A program made the position numbers and the translations under genes. A stretch of DNA of 64,000 nt from Palsa-504 sp963806335 (lineage in GTDB: Bacteria > Actinomycetota > Actinomycetes > Streptosporangiales > Streptosporangiaceae): positions 62,001-126,000 of the forward strand of contig CAWDXO010000010.1 in assembly GCA_963806335.1 (NCBI GenBank), given 5' to 3'. Of this stretch, positions 41,877 to 50,295 are shown piece after piece; the first letter of the stretch is position 1, and the number at the start of each line of letters is the position of its first letter. The notes beneath the pieces are model-generated. The model did not search any database, was not told where the DNA came from, and saw only the letters and a list, made by a program, of their open reading frames with translations.

Positions 41877-43520
41877 GTGTCCCAGCCGATCGTGCGTCAC
41901 CTCGCCCGCCGTGCGGTGCAAGTCGCGCTTTTGGCTGCCGGGATTATCGCCGTCTTGCTGCTCTCCTCGAGACAGGCGCAGGCAGCAACCTCGCCACTAC
42001 CGGTAACTTCCGTTCCAGCGACCGTCACGTCTGCAGTCGCGCAGGCCGCCACGACGCCCCAGGCGGGCGTCCCGGCAGCCCCGGTCGTCTCCAAGGCGGT
42101 GGCCCTGGCCGCAAAGCCGATCGCGGTTCCCGCACCGGCAGTGGTCCCTGCTCCCACCACCCTCAAGCCAATCGCGTCGACCGTCGCAGCCGCCGCACCG
42201 GAAGTGACCTCGCCCGCCTCCGCTCCCGCGCCTAAGCCGGCGGCGCCGGTGGCCCCGGCCGCCACCTCTCAGGTGGTGGCCCCGGCCCTCGCTACTGTAA
42301 AGCCCGTGGTGCCAGTCGCTGCGGGTCCAGTCACTGCCGAGCCAGCGGCGCAGGTCACGGCGGCTGCCGCATCGGTGGTCGCCCAGGCCACCACACCTCT
42401 CGCCACGCCGGTCGCGCCAGCCGTCGTGGCGCCCGCGGTCGCCACCTCCACGCCAGCGGCCGTGGGCGGCGTGGCGGCGCAGGTCGCCGCTACGGCAACT
42501 CGGCTGGTCGCCCCCGTCACTACCGGTACGACCAGCCCGGTTGCCAAGGCGCTGAGTCCGCTGGTCACGGCGACCACACCAGCGCTCGCCCAGACCATCT
42601 CCGCCGCCACCAGCCCGCTGGCCCCGGTCGTATCCGCCGCCACCGGCCCGCTGGCCCCGGTCACCAGTTCGCTGGGTCAGGTCGTGTCCGCCGCCACCGG
42701 CCCGCTGGGTCCGGTGACGGGTTCGCTGGCGCCGGTGGTGTCCGCGGTGACGGGCCCGCTGGTGCCGGTGGTGACTGGTCTTAGCGGGCCGCTCGCCCCG
42801 GTTACCGGTTTGCTGGGTCAGGTGACGGGTTCGCTGGCGCCGGTGGTGTCCGCGGTGACCGGCCCGCTGGTGCCGGTGATGACTGGTCTTAGCGGGCCGC
42901 TCGCCCCGGTTACCGGTTTGCTGGGTCAGGTGACGGGTTCGCTGGCGCCGGTGGTGTCCGCGGTGACCGGTCCGCTGGTGCCGGTGGTGACTGGTCTTAG
43001 CGGGCCGCTCGCCCCGGTTACCGGTTTGCTGGGTCAGGTGACCGGTTCGCTGGCACCAGCCCTGCCGGCGGTCACCGGCACGCTGGCCCCGGCCGTGGGC
43101 ACCCTCACTGGCAGCCTCGCCCCGGTCACGAGCTCACTGTCCCCGCCCGGTCATGGCGTCGCGGGGGCGCCCTGGTCCGTTCGGTCCAGGGGCACGTCAG
43201 CAGCTGGCCCCAGCATGCCAGGAACCGGAGCGGGGCTGCCCTCGCTGTCGGCGTCGACCACGACGAGGACGGCACCGGGCGGCGGAGCGCCGCTGTCGCC
43301 GCGGCCGGTGCTTCCCCGGTCGCCGACCGCGCCGTCTGGCGGCGCCACCGGCGGCTCCGGCTCGGCCGGCGGCTCCGGCGGTAACAGCCTGCGCGGTCTG
43401 CCCGGTGGCCTCACTGCTGCCCTGATCGCCGTCCTCTGCCTGCTCTTGCTGCGGCTGGCGCGTCGCGCCGCCGCCAAGCCCATCTGGCGTGCCTTGCTGC
43501 CGGAGGTGCCACCCGCCTAA
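41877..43520 (+). CDS. Secreted Ala/Pro/Val/Thr-rich repeat protein with C-terminal membrane anchor
   Basis: The 547-residue product begins with a signal peptide (HLARRAVQVALLAAGIIAVL then SRQAQA). Residues 40-270 are low-complexity Ala/Pro/Val/Thr. Three 36-residue repeats of type LAPVVSAVTGPLVPVVTGL follow (about 284-391), then a Ser/Gly/Pro linker. A C-terminal hydrophobic helix (LTAALIAVLCLLLLRL) with a positive flank anchors it to the membrane. Such layouts belong to surface or cell-wall spanning proteins; no enzymatic domain is seen. GTG 41877 has GGGAG at seven bases. The neighbouring LysM protein suggests a shared envelope role. Confidence 0.8.
   Translation: MSQPIVRHLARRAVQVALLAAGIIAVLLLSSRQAQAATSPLPVTSVPATVTSAVAQAATTPQAGVPAAPVVSKAVALAAKPIAVPAPAVVPAPTTLKPIASTVAAAAPEVTSPASAPAPKPAAPVAPAATSQVVAPALATVKPVVPVAAGPVTAEPAAQVTAAAASVVAQATTPLATPVAPAVVAPAVATSTPAAVGGVAAQVAATATRLVAPVTTGTTSPVAKALSPLVTATTPALAQTISAATSPLAPVVSAATGPLAPVTSSLGQVVSAATGPLGPVTGSLAPVVSAVTGPLVPVVTGLSGPLAPVTGLLGQVTGSLAPVVSAVTGPLVPVMTGLSGPLAPVTGLLGQVTGSLAPVVSAVTGPLVPVVTGLSGPLAPVTGLLGQVTGSLAPALPAVTGTLAPAVGTLTGSLAPVTSSLSPPGHGVAGAPWSVRSRGTSAAGPSMPGTGAGLPSLSASTTTRTAPGGGAPLSPRPVLPRSPTAPSGGATGGSGSAGGSGGNSLRGLPGGLTAALIAVLCLLLLRLARRAAAKPIWRALLPEVPPA
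42726..43049 (+). repeat. Three near-identical 108-bp direct repeats in the surface protein gene
   Basis: Units begin at 42726, 42834 and 42942 and differ at only a few bases. Each encodes 36 residues. Near identity at the DNA level implies recent duplication or gene conversion, and copy number may differ between strains. The repeats keep the reading frame. Confidence 0.9.
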
Positions 43521-43609
43521 ATCCTTTCCTTCCCCGGCGGTTCTTGCCCTCGGCGTCCGGACCCAGCAGTGTCTGGCGCTGATTTCCCAGGAAGGAAAGT
43601 GACAGCACT

Positions 43610-44641
43610 ATGCGTGCGTGGACCAGGTCCGCGTGCGTCGTGCTCGCCTGGATGGTCCTATCGATCATCGTGGTGGCGGCCGGTATCAAAGGATCCGTTC
43701 CTCCGGCTCAGGCGAACACTCGTATCGCGAGTAGTAGTACTACTGAGGTCATCCTCACCCGCACCCTGAACGTCGCCGCGGCCCCCGTGACGGGCACCAG
43801 CCCCGCCACGAGGTACGTCGTACGCAGCGGCGACACGTTGTCGGACATCGCCGCGCGGTTCGCCGTGCGCGGCGGCTGGCCGACCCTGTACGCGGCCAAC
43901 CGGCAGGTCATCGGCCGCGACCCCAACGCCATCCGCCCTGGCACTGTCTTGGTACTGCCCGGCCAGGTGGCGCCTGTCCGCTACACCGTCGCGACCGGCG
44001 ACACGTTGTCGGGCATCGCCGCGCGGTTCGATGTGCGCGGCGGCTGGCCGGCCTTGTACGCGGCCAACCGGCAGGTCATTGGCCGTGACCCGGACGCCAT
44101 CCGCCCCGGCATGGTCCTCGCCCTGGTGCGCCCGGCCCCGGCACCGCCGGCGTCGGGCCGGCCCGGGCCCGGTCCGCGCCGCCCGGTACCGCCGCGATCC
44201 GGATCGGCCGGCACCGGGCACCAGCCCACGCCGGTCCGCACCGCCGAGCCGGCCACTGCGGGCATGCCGCCGTGGCTGAGAACCATGTTGCTAGCCGTCG
44301 GCCTGCTCATCGCGGCGGCCTTCCTCACCGAGGCCATACTGGCGGTGACGCGCCGTCACCGGCGGCAGGCCGCGGGCCGGGCGCCGCGGCCTGCCCCGGT
44401 CGAGACCGGCCAGCAGTCGACCCCCCGGCCGCTGTACCCAAACAGGGCCCGCATCATCCTGGCCGACTATGACCGGCTGGTCGTGACGTGCAACCAGCGG
44501 GACGGCATGATTTACGTGCTGCGCCCGCCCGGGCAGGATCCGAAAGCGATCCTGCAGGTGGCCCGCCTGGTACTGCCGGAAGAACCGTACGGGCAGCTAG
44601 CCGCCCAGCTCGGGGTGGCCGCGGGCTGGCGGATGGAGTAG
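43610..44641 (+). CDS. Two-LysM membrane protein with cytoplasmic domain
   Basis: The 343-residue protein has an N-terminal hydrophobic helix (SACVVLAWMVLSIIVVAAGI), two adjacent LysM domains (RYVVRSGDTLSDIAARF and RYTVATGDTLSGIAARF, about residues 68-170), a Pro/Arg linker, a second transmembrane helix (MLLAVGLLIAAAFLTEAIL) and a cytoplasmic C-terminal part of about 90 residues. LysM binds peptidoglycan GlcNAc, so it links wall and membrane. The LysM repeats are very alike, and both contain GGWP-x-LYAANRQVIGRDP. The C-terminal domain (ILADYDRLVVTCN) is shared by other actinobacterial envelope proteins, but its role is unknown. Confidence 0.85.
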   Translation: MRAWTRSACVVLAWMVLSIIVVAAGIKGSVPPAQANTRIASSSTTEVILTRTLNVAAAPVTGTSPATRYVVRSGDTLSDIAARFAVRGGWPTLYAANRQVIGRDPNAIRPGTVLVLPGQVAPVRYTVATGDTLSGIAARFDVRGGWPALYAANRQVIGRDPDAIRPGMVLALVRPAPAPPASGRPGPGPRRPVPPRSGSAGTGHQPTPVRTAEPATAGMPPWLRTMLLAVGLLIAAAFLTEAILAVTRRHRRQAAGRAPRPAPVETGQQSTPRPLYPNRARIILADYDRLVVTCNQRDGMIYVLRPPGQDPKAILQVARLVLPEEPYGQLAAQLGVAAGWRME

Positions 44642-44796
44642 CGGAGCCAGCGCAGGTGGGCCGAGGGAGGAGGAGGCTGTCCAGGCCAGCCCTCGGCCCA
44701 CCCCGGCAGGTATGTGGCACCGCGTTCCACCGGGACTTCGTCGTAGTGGCACGGTACATCCGGCCAGGATGCCTGACCCGAGATCATCTGGCCTAG

Positions 44797-45969
44797 TCAG
44801 CGGTGGTGCGTCGCCATGTGCGCGGCGAGGATGTCGTGGCCGAAGTCAGCGTCCGGGTCGCGCCATACCGAATGCGCGTGATTTGCCCGGCGCTGCGTGT
44901 TGTCGTACTCGATGAGCAGCCGCGGGCCCTGTAGGCGGTAATAGTGCGGTGCGCCGGCCGCGGTGGCCCCGGCCCACGCCAGGTGAACGGCGTCCAGCGT
45001 GGCGTCGTCGTCGTAGTCCGGCCGTGGTGACAGGCCATCCGGGACCCGTCCGAGGTAGGTGCCGAGCAGGGCGCGCAGTACTTCGCGTTGCCCGGCGCCG
45101 AGTTCCCTGGCCGGCAGCCCTTTCGGGATGCTGGTCAGGGCGAGCCGCCGGTAGTCCTCCGTCCGGTATCCGGACTCGGCCTCGCCGGCCGCGTCCATGC
45201 CGGCTATGCGTTCGGCCAGCTGTGGGTCGGTGAAGGGGCGGCGCCACAGGTCCCGCAGGTACATCATCTGGTCGCCGTCCGCGATGCGCGACCGGTTACC
45301 GCCGATGATGTCGGACGGGGCCCGGTTCAGCAGGATCGCGCGAGCGGCGGGGTCCGGGTCAAGCGAGCGGACCAGTTCCCTGGCCAGGTCCTCGGCGCCG
45401 GCTAGCGGGCGCAGCGGAGCGGGTCCAAGCAGCGGAGAGCTGGCCGGGTCGGCGCCCAGGAAACACGGGGTCATCGAGCGGACCGCGCCGCCGACGATGA
45501 GATTGTTCAGCGACACATGGTGGCCGCCGAACCGCCATCCCCACGAGGCCGTACCGCCGGGCTCACCGAAGACTCGCAGGTAATACAGCCCCGGATCGCG
45601 GCCTCGCTCGCGTCCCCAATCGGCGCTCCAGCCTTCGGCGTGGTCGAGCACGTTGTCCAGGCCGATGATGGTGGCGACGGTGACGTACCCGGCGGTCGAC
45701 AGGCCGGCCGCGACGAGCTGGTGCGCGAGCCTTTGCTGGGCCGGCCGCTGCGCACCGAGCGGCAGGCCGCCGTGGTCGGTCGGCGTGTAGAACCACCGCC
45801 GCCGTTCGGTGTCAGACTCGGTGTCCGCGCCCGGCGCCGCTCCTGCGGCCGCGGCGCGCTGGGCCGGGTCAAGAGCATCGAGCCAGGCGGCAGCGGCGCT
45901 GGCCATACGGCTCGCGACAGCCCTGGCCGCCCGGTCCCGGGCGGCGGTAATGTCTGTCGCGTTCGTCAC
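44797..45969 (-). CDS. DUF3500 domain protein
   Basis: The 390-residue protein has the DUF3500 blocks YTPTDHGGLPLG, GWRFGGHHVSLNN and YYRLQGPRLLIEYDNTQ, plus an N-terminal helical lead. DUF3500 proteins occur across bacteria and fungi without known activity. Conserved His, Asp and Arg residues suggest a metal-dependent enzyme, but no catalysis has been established. It has no signal peptide. It is a single gene; about 110 bases upstream there is nothing else coding. Confidence 0.85.
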   Translation of the reverse strand: MTNATDITAARDRAARAVASRMASAAAAWLDALDPAQRAAAAGAAPGADTESDTERRRWFYTPTDHGGLPLGAQRPAQQRLAHQLVAAGLSTAGYVTVATIIGLDNVLDHAEGWSADWGRERGRDPGLYYLRVFGEPGGTASWGWRFGGHHVSLNNLIVGGAVRSMTPCFLGADPASSPLLGPAPLRPLAGAEDLARELVRSLDPDPAARAILLNRAPSDIIGGNRSRIADGDQMMYLRDLWRRPFTDPQLAERIAGMDAAGEAESGYRTEDYRRLALTSIPKGLPARELGAGQREVLRALLGTYLGRVPDGLSPRPDYDDDATLDAVHLAWAGATAAGAPHYYRLQGPRLLIEYDNTQRRANHAHSVWRDPDADFGHDILAAHMATHHR

Positions 45970-46082
45970 GGCGTCCTCCCGTCCAGGGCGTTCCCGCCGA
46001 GCGGGCGGCGAAACGGCGGCGGGCGCGGGCTTCGTCCTCTGCGAGGCTCGTCGGGTACCACCATCATGCTAGGGGAACCCGC

Positions 46083-46514
46083 TGCCGCGGCGCTTCTCCG
46101 CGCTCTAGCAGCGGCTGAGCGACGACCTCCAGGGAACGCAGAAAGCCCGTGCCCCGGGGGGGTGAGGGCAAGGGCCTTCTGCGTAATGTCAGGCTACGCC
46201 CTGACGGTGTATGTCGCAATTATTTCGCAACCCAGAAGCCGGCCGAATTAGCTGCAACGGAAAGTTCCGAATAGGCCGGTCCCCGCTGGGCCCCACTCGC
46301 CCTGGTCGGTACGCAGCGGGTTCGGTCCGCACGCCAGCTCAGGCGCGTACTTACGGATCTATTCTTTGGCCGAACGGCCCCGGGCGCGTCGCTCCCGCTC
46401 GGCTTTAACCGGCTGGTGGCATGACGGTGCCGCCTCCCGCCGCGATACTGGCCACCATGGAGCCTGGTTTTCGTTTCCGTGCCGCCGGAATCCGCCTGAC
46501 GGTGGCCCCGTGGG
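46083..46514. other. Gene-free region with a strong imperfect hairpin
   Basis: No gene is visible. At 46138-46182 GCAGAAAGCCCGTGCCC pairs with GGGCAAGGGCCTTCTGC (15 of 17 positions) around an 11-base G-rich loop. It probably ends the pirin transcript coming from the right, although it lies over 300 bases past the stop. A second small stem (GTCAGGC/GCCCTGAC, 46188-46205) follows. A small RNA between the pirin gene and the hairpin cannot be excluded. Confidence 0.5.
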
Positions 46515-47279
46515 TCAGCCGAGGGTGGCGTGCATTTCCCAGATGAGGATCTCGGCCGGCTCCACCGCGGTCACCTGCTGCCCGCCGGTGGCGGTGAAGC
46601 GGACCGCGTCGCCGGCCGCGAGCTGGCCGGCTCCTTCCAGGGTGACGCTCCCGCGGGGGACGAACAGGTGCAGGAAGGGCGCTTCGGGTAGCCGGACGCT
46701 CTGGCCGGGCTGTAGCCGGGCGGCGTGCAGGGCGGCGTAGCGGTTCTTGATCCGGATGGCCGCGGCGCCGTCATGACCGGGCATGCCGGAGGCGACGGGC
46801 ACCAGGCCGCCCGAGAGCAGTTCGTGGTCGATCTCCAGCTGCTCGTAGCCGGGGGTAATCCCGCCCTCGTCCGGCACGACCCACATCTGCACGAAGTGCA
46901 CCGGGTCGGTGTGCGCCTCGCCGGCCAGCCGCCAGGAGTCGTTCTTCTCGCTATGCAAGATGCCGGTGCCGGCGCTCATCCGCTGAGCCAGGCCGGGATA
47001 GATCACCCCGGTGTGGCCTTCGGAGTCCTGGTGCACCAGCGAACCCTGCAGCACCCAGGTGACGATCTCCATGTCCTGATGCGGGTGGGTCTCGAAGCCG
47101 GTACCCGGCTTGACGATGTCGTCGTTGTTGACCAGCAGCAGCCCGTGGTGGGTGTTGGCCGGGTCGTAGTGGCGGCTGAAGCTGAAGCTGTGCTTGCTGT
47201 CCAGCCAGCCGAGGCGAGTCTTGAACCGCTCGCCGGCGCGGCGTACGTCAACCTGGGGGGTCAGCGTGGCGTTGGTCAT
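46515..47279 (-). CDS. Pirin family protein (YhaK-like)
   Basis: The 254-residue bicupin has the pirin metal motif in the N-terminal cupin (GFETHPHQDMEIVTWVLQG, HTGVIYPGLAQRMSAGTGI), and HSEKNDS carries another metal ligand. The C-terminal cupin is degenerate. Pirins bind Fe and may act as quercetinases or redox sensors. It is divergent from a MarR regulator across a 39-bp palindrome. Such pirin-MarR pairs respond to electrophiles or quinones. The start lies about 20 bases from the palindrome. Confidence 0.93.
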   Translation of the reverse strand: MTNATLTPQVDVRRAGERFKTRLGWLDSKHSFSFSRHYDPANTHHGLLLVNNDDIVKPGTGFETHPHQDMEIVTWVLQGSLVHQDSEGHTGVIYPGLAQRMSAGTGILHSEKNDSWRLAGEAHTDPVHFVQMWVVPDEGGITPGYEQLEIDHELLSGGLVPVASGMPGHDGAAAIRIKNRYAALHAARLQPGQSVRLPEAPFLHLFVPRGSVTLEGAGQLAAGDAVRFTATGGQQVTAVEPAEILIWEMHATLG

Positions 47280-47302
47280 CGGGTCTCCCTGAGGCCGTCA
47301 AG

Positions 47303-47341
47303 TTGATGATGTGTCATGCAACCAACATGACGTGTCATCAA
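47303..47341. promoter_or_regulatory. Long palindromic operator between pirin and marR
   Basis: TTGATGATGTGTCATG and CATGACGTGTCATCAA are reverse complements at 13 of 16 positions around a 7-base spacer. Both diverging promoters must overlap it. Its length and position fit a MarR dimer, or two, controlling the regulator itself and the pirin. Confidence 0.8.
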
Positions 47342-47356
47342 TTCCCGGGTAGCCTC

Positions 47357-47827
47357 ATGACCATGAGCCGCTGGCTGACCGAGGACGAGCAGCGGGCCTG
47401 GCGTGGCCTGCTGCAGATGACCGCACAGCTGAACGCCCGGATGAACCGGCAGCTGCAGAAGGACTATGGGATGTCACTAGCGGACTACGACGTGCTGGTG
47501 GTGCTCAGCGAGGCCCCTGCGGGCAAGTTGCGGGTGTTCGAGATCACCGACGCGCTGGCCTGGGAGCAGAGCCGCGTGTCCCACCACCTCGCCCGGATGA
47601 AGCGGCGCGGTCTCATCGCCCGGGAGGAGTGCGCGGCCGACGCCCGGGGCGCGTTCGTGGTCCTCACCGAGTCCGGCCGCGCCGCCATCGAGCGGGCCGC
47701 GCCCGCCCACGTCGAAACGGTACGAGAGCTGGTCTTCGACGGGCTCAGCCCCGACCAGCTCGCCGCCCTGACCGCCGTCACCTCCCGCGTGCTGGAGCGC
47801 CTGCAGGCTGCTGCGCCCGAACGCTGA
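47357..47827 (+). CDS. MarR-family transcriptional regulator
   Basis: From ATG 47357 the protein has 156 residues, with a helical N-terminal dimer part (WRGLLQMTAQLNARMNRQL), a winged HTH (FEITDALAWEQSRVSHHLAR) with an Arg-rich wing (KRRGLIAREE), and a C-terminal helix. It probably represses the divergent pirin gene in the absence of an electrophilic or aromatic ligand. The frame is open to 47303, but that reading runs through the operator and is rejected. ATG 47363 is an alternative start. Confidence 0.92.
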   Translation: MTMSRWLTEDEQRAWRGLLQMTAQLNARMNRQLQKDYGMSLADYDVLVVLSEAPAGKLRVFEITDALAWEQSRVSHHLARMKRRGLIAREECAADARGAFVVLTESGRAAIERAAPAHVETVRELVFDGLSPDQLAALTAVTSRVLERLQAAAPER

Positions 47828-47886
47828 AACCTTCTCAGCCGCCGCCCCGGACCAGGGGTGGCAGACCAGCATGGTGAACCACTGTT

Positions 47887-47918
47887 CGTTCGGATTAAAA
47901 AATCTTTGGGACCGAACG
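47887..47918. repeat. Palindromic repeat, copy B (CGTTCGG ... CCGAACG)
   Basis: A 7-bp stem flanks an 18-base A/T-rich loop. It shares the CCGAACGGG arm and a TGCSTGCCCCCCG flank with the copy at 24316-24352. It lies after the marR stop and could act as its terminator. Confidence 0.65.
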
Positions 47919-48041
47919 GGCATGGGTGCGTGCCCCCCGGACGAGGTTCCCGGCCCTGCGGCCAGCCGGCGGCGGAGCTCGGGAATAGCTGGCGCGCCGC
48001 CGCGCTGAAAGGGGAGGCAATGGACAAGGATGAGTTCCGGA

Positions 48042-48161
48042 ATGCGTGAAAACTACTGTTTCAAGTGCGGGTCGTACACCAGCGTCGAAGACCTGACGAA
48101 GCTGTGCGATCGTTGCTATCGGGGCTGGCTGGACCGCCGCCAACCCGGGAACCGACGTGGG
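48042..48161 (+). pseudogene. Small zinc-ribbon-like reading frame, 3' end unclear
   Basis: From ATG 48042 (or 48030) the frame reads MRENYCFKCGSYTSVEDLTK and continues to LCDRCYRGWLDRR, giving two C-x2-C pairs spaced 13 residues apart as in a small zinc ribbon. Beyond about residue 36 it runs into the antisense gene without a stop. A one-base shift would end it at a TAG near 48163. Either a frameshifted small gene or a long overlap is possible. The Cys pattern is unlikely by chance. Confidence 0.4.
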
Positions 48162-48554
48162 TTAGCTGACCGGCGCCGACGGAGCGATCCCGGCCGCGGC
48201 CGCGATCCGCGCCGCCTCCGCCGCCGCGTCGCCGCCCTCGGGCACACAGATAACCAGCCGGCTGAAACGTCCCGTCGCCACGTCCACCCGGACCGCTGGT
48301 CGATCGCGGTGCAGGACGCAGAAATCGTAGCCGTCTCCGTGCCGGCGGGTGCCCGCGGCGTATCCGGGCATGCTGATGCCCGCCATCCGCCACCCCCGCA
48401 GGCCCAGCCAGGGTTTGGGATCGGGCGCCACCGCGACGACGGAAGACAGGCCGACCCGGATGTCGCCGTGGAAACCCCAGATCTTTTCACCCAGGGTGAG
48501 CCGGACCATGAGGTCCTCGTCATCGATAATCAGCTCGGCCATCGGGTCGAGCAT
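48162..48554 (-). CDS. Hypothetical protein, beta-rich
   Basis: I do not recognise a named family. The 130-residue product is rich in predicted beta-strands (ELIIDDEDLMVRLTLGEKIW, LSSVVAVAPDPKPWLGLRGW) and ends RLVICVPEGGDAAAEAARIA, which fits a helix. The layout of about seven strands and a C-terminal helix resembles PH-like or small sensor domains. It is divergent from the SDR gene, with only 46 bases between the two starts, so the promoters must overlap. Confidence 0.7.
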   Translation of the reverse strand: MLDPMAELIIDDEDLMVRLTLGEKIWGFHGDIRVGLSSVVAVAPDPKPWLGLRGWRMAGISMPGYAAGTRRHGDGYDFCVLHRDRPAVRVDVATGRFSRLVICVPEGGDAAAEAARIAAAAGIAPSAPVS

Positions 48555-48600
48555 ACGGGGCCTAGGATCGAAGCGGAGCGGTCAGGCGGAGGTGAGTCAG

Positions 48601-49632
48601 ATGGTGCCGGACGATTCTCCTGCCGAGAGCGCCGGTCCAGGCTTCTTCGCGGGGAAGCTCGCGGTGGTGACCGGCGGTGGTTCGGGGATGGGCCGTGAGC
48701 TGGTCCGCCAGCTGGCGGCGCAGGGATGCTCGGTGGCGGCGTGTGACTGGCAGGCAGACGCCATCGCGGAGACGGCGGCCCTGGCGCGGGCGGGTGCCCG
48801 GCCCGGCGTCCGGGTCACCGGCCATGCCTGCGACGTCTCCGCGGAGGCGCAGGTGCTGCGGTTCCGCGATGAGCTGCTGGCCGGGCACGCCAGCGATCAT
48901 GTCGACCTGGTCTTCAGCAACGCCGGCATCGGCGGTGGCGGCAGTTTCGTCACCGACCGCCGCCAGGAGTGGGAGCGCACGTTCGCCGTCGACTGGTGGG
49001 GCACCTACTACTGCGCCCGCGCGTTCTTGCCGCTGCTGATCGCGAGCGGCGACGGGGTGCTGGTGAATACCAGCAGCGTGAACGGCTTCTGGGCGGCGCT
49101 GGGCCCGGGGATGCCGAACAGCGCGTACGCCACCGCGAAGTTCGCGGTCCGCGGCTTCTCCGAGGCGCTCGTCGAAGACCTGCGGGTCAACGCGCCGCAG
49201 GTCCGGGTGGCGGTCGTGATGCCGGGGCACGTGGGCACCGATATCGTCGCGAACTCCCTGCGCGCCCATGGCCGGGAGCCGGCGGATATGACCGCCGCCC
49301 AGCTGGCGGAGCTGTTCCCCCCGGACGCGCAGGCCCGGCTGGTCCGCGCCGGCGCGCTGCCCGAGGGCGCGTCAGCCGATGACCTGCGCCAGCTGCTGGT
49401 GCGGGCGAACTCCGACTTCCGGGACAAGGCGCCGCTCAGCGCGGCGCAGGCGGCGACCATCATCCTCGACGGGGTGCGATCGGGGGCCTGGCGGATCCTC
49501 GTCGGCGAGGACGCCAAGATGATCGACGCGGCGATACGCGCCAAACCCGAGGCCGCCTATGACTACGCCGAGCTGTTCAGCGGCATGGCCCCAGGGCCGG
49601 CGACAGGAACACCGGAGGGCCAGCAGCCGTGA
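48601..49632 (+). CDS. SDR family oxidoreductase
   Basis: The 343-residue enzyme has LAVVTGGGSGMGRELVRQL, an NAGIGGGG strand and the active site NSAYATAKFAVRGFSEAL. It is longer than classical SDRs, with a C-terminal extension of about 70 residues (DFRDKAPLSAAQAATIILDG and on) seen in hopanoid/steroid-like or CoA-linked SDRs of actinobacteria. The substrate is unknown. ATG 48601 has GGAGG nine bases before it. Its stop overlaps the next gene (GTGA). Confidence 0.9.
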   Translation: MVPDDSPAESAGPGFFAGKLAVVTGGGSGMGRELVRQLAAQGCSVAACDWQADAIAETAALARAGARPGVRVTGHACDVSAEAQVLRFRDELLAGHASDHVDLVFSNAGIGGGGSFVTDRRQEWERTFAVDWWGTYYCARAFLPLLIASGDGVLVNTSSVNGFWAALGPGMPNSAYATAKFAVRGFSEALVEDLRVNAPQVRVAVVMPGHVGTDIVANSLRAHGREPADMTAAQLAELFPPDAQARLVRAGALPEGASADDLRQLLVRANSDFRDKAPLSAAQAATIILDGVRSGAWRILVGEDAKMIDAAIRAKPEAAYDYAELFSGMAPGPATGTPEGQQP

Positions 49633-50261
49633 CGGCCGAGACATCCGCGGGGGAGAGCCAGCGCGCCCTGATCTATCTCGTCCGGCACGGCCGGACGCCG
49701 CTCAACGAGGCCGGCGTGCTGCGGGGCTGGCTGGACCCGTCGCTGGATGAGGTCGGCCAGCAGCAGGCTAGTCGGCTCGGGGCCGCGCTCGGCCCCCGCC
49801 ATCCGGTCCTGGTTATCTCCAGTCCGCTGCGCCGGGCGCGACAGACAGCTCAGCCGGTTGCCGATCGCGCCGGGCTGGAGGTCGGCATCGATCGGTGCCT
49901 TATCGACCGGGATTACGGACCGTGGGCTGGCATGTCCAAGGAGGCAGTGGCCGCCCGCTGGGGCTCGGTCGACAACGCGCCCGGCGTCGAGTCGTGGTCC
50001 TCCGTGCGGCATCGCGCCTTGCTGGGCCTGACCGGCCTAGCCGAACGTAGCCGCGGCGCCGCCATCGTGGTCGTCAGCCATGACGCCGTGAACCGGGAAT
50101 TGCTGGCGGTCCTCGATCCTGGGCTGGGTGAGCCCGACACCATCCCGCAGGACAACGGATGCTTCAATACCCTGGAGCTGAACGGCGACCAATGGGCCGT
50201 CCGCGGGGTCAACCAGCTCCCCGCGGAGCCGCGGCCGGGGCAGCCGGCCGGATCGCCCTGA
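49629..50261 (+). CDS. Histidine phosphatase family protein
   Basis: The 210-residue protein has the catalytic LIYLVRHGRTPLNEAG (RHG motif), SSPLRRARQTAQP with the second Arg, DRDYGPWAG, and the second His in IVVVSHDAVNRELL. It belongs to the phosphoglycerate mutase-like superfamily. The substrate could be a phosphosugar, a nucleotide or a cobalamin precursor, and the sequence does not tell. It is translationally coupled to the SDR gene. Confidence 0.92.
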   Translation: MTAETSAGESQRALIYLVRHGRTPLNEAGVLRGWLDPSLDEVGQQQASRLGAALGPRHPVLVISSPLRRARQTAQPVADRAGLEVGIDRCLIDRDYGPWAGMSKEAVAARWGSVDNAPGVESWSSVRHRALLGLTGLAERSRGAAIVVVSHDAVNRELLAVLDPGLGEPDTIPQDNGCFNTLELNGDQWAVRGVNQLPAEPRPGQPAGSP

Positions 50262-50295
50262 CCGCGGGCCAATCACCCACTCGCGGGATGGAAGG

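Noticed and set aside
46083..46514. tRNA or other stable RNA gene
   Set aside because: No T-loop GGTTCGA-type signature or cloverleaf could be found; only hairpins are visible.
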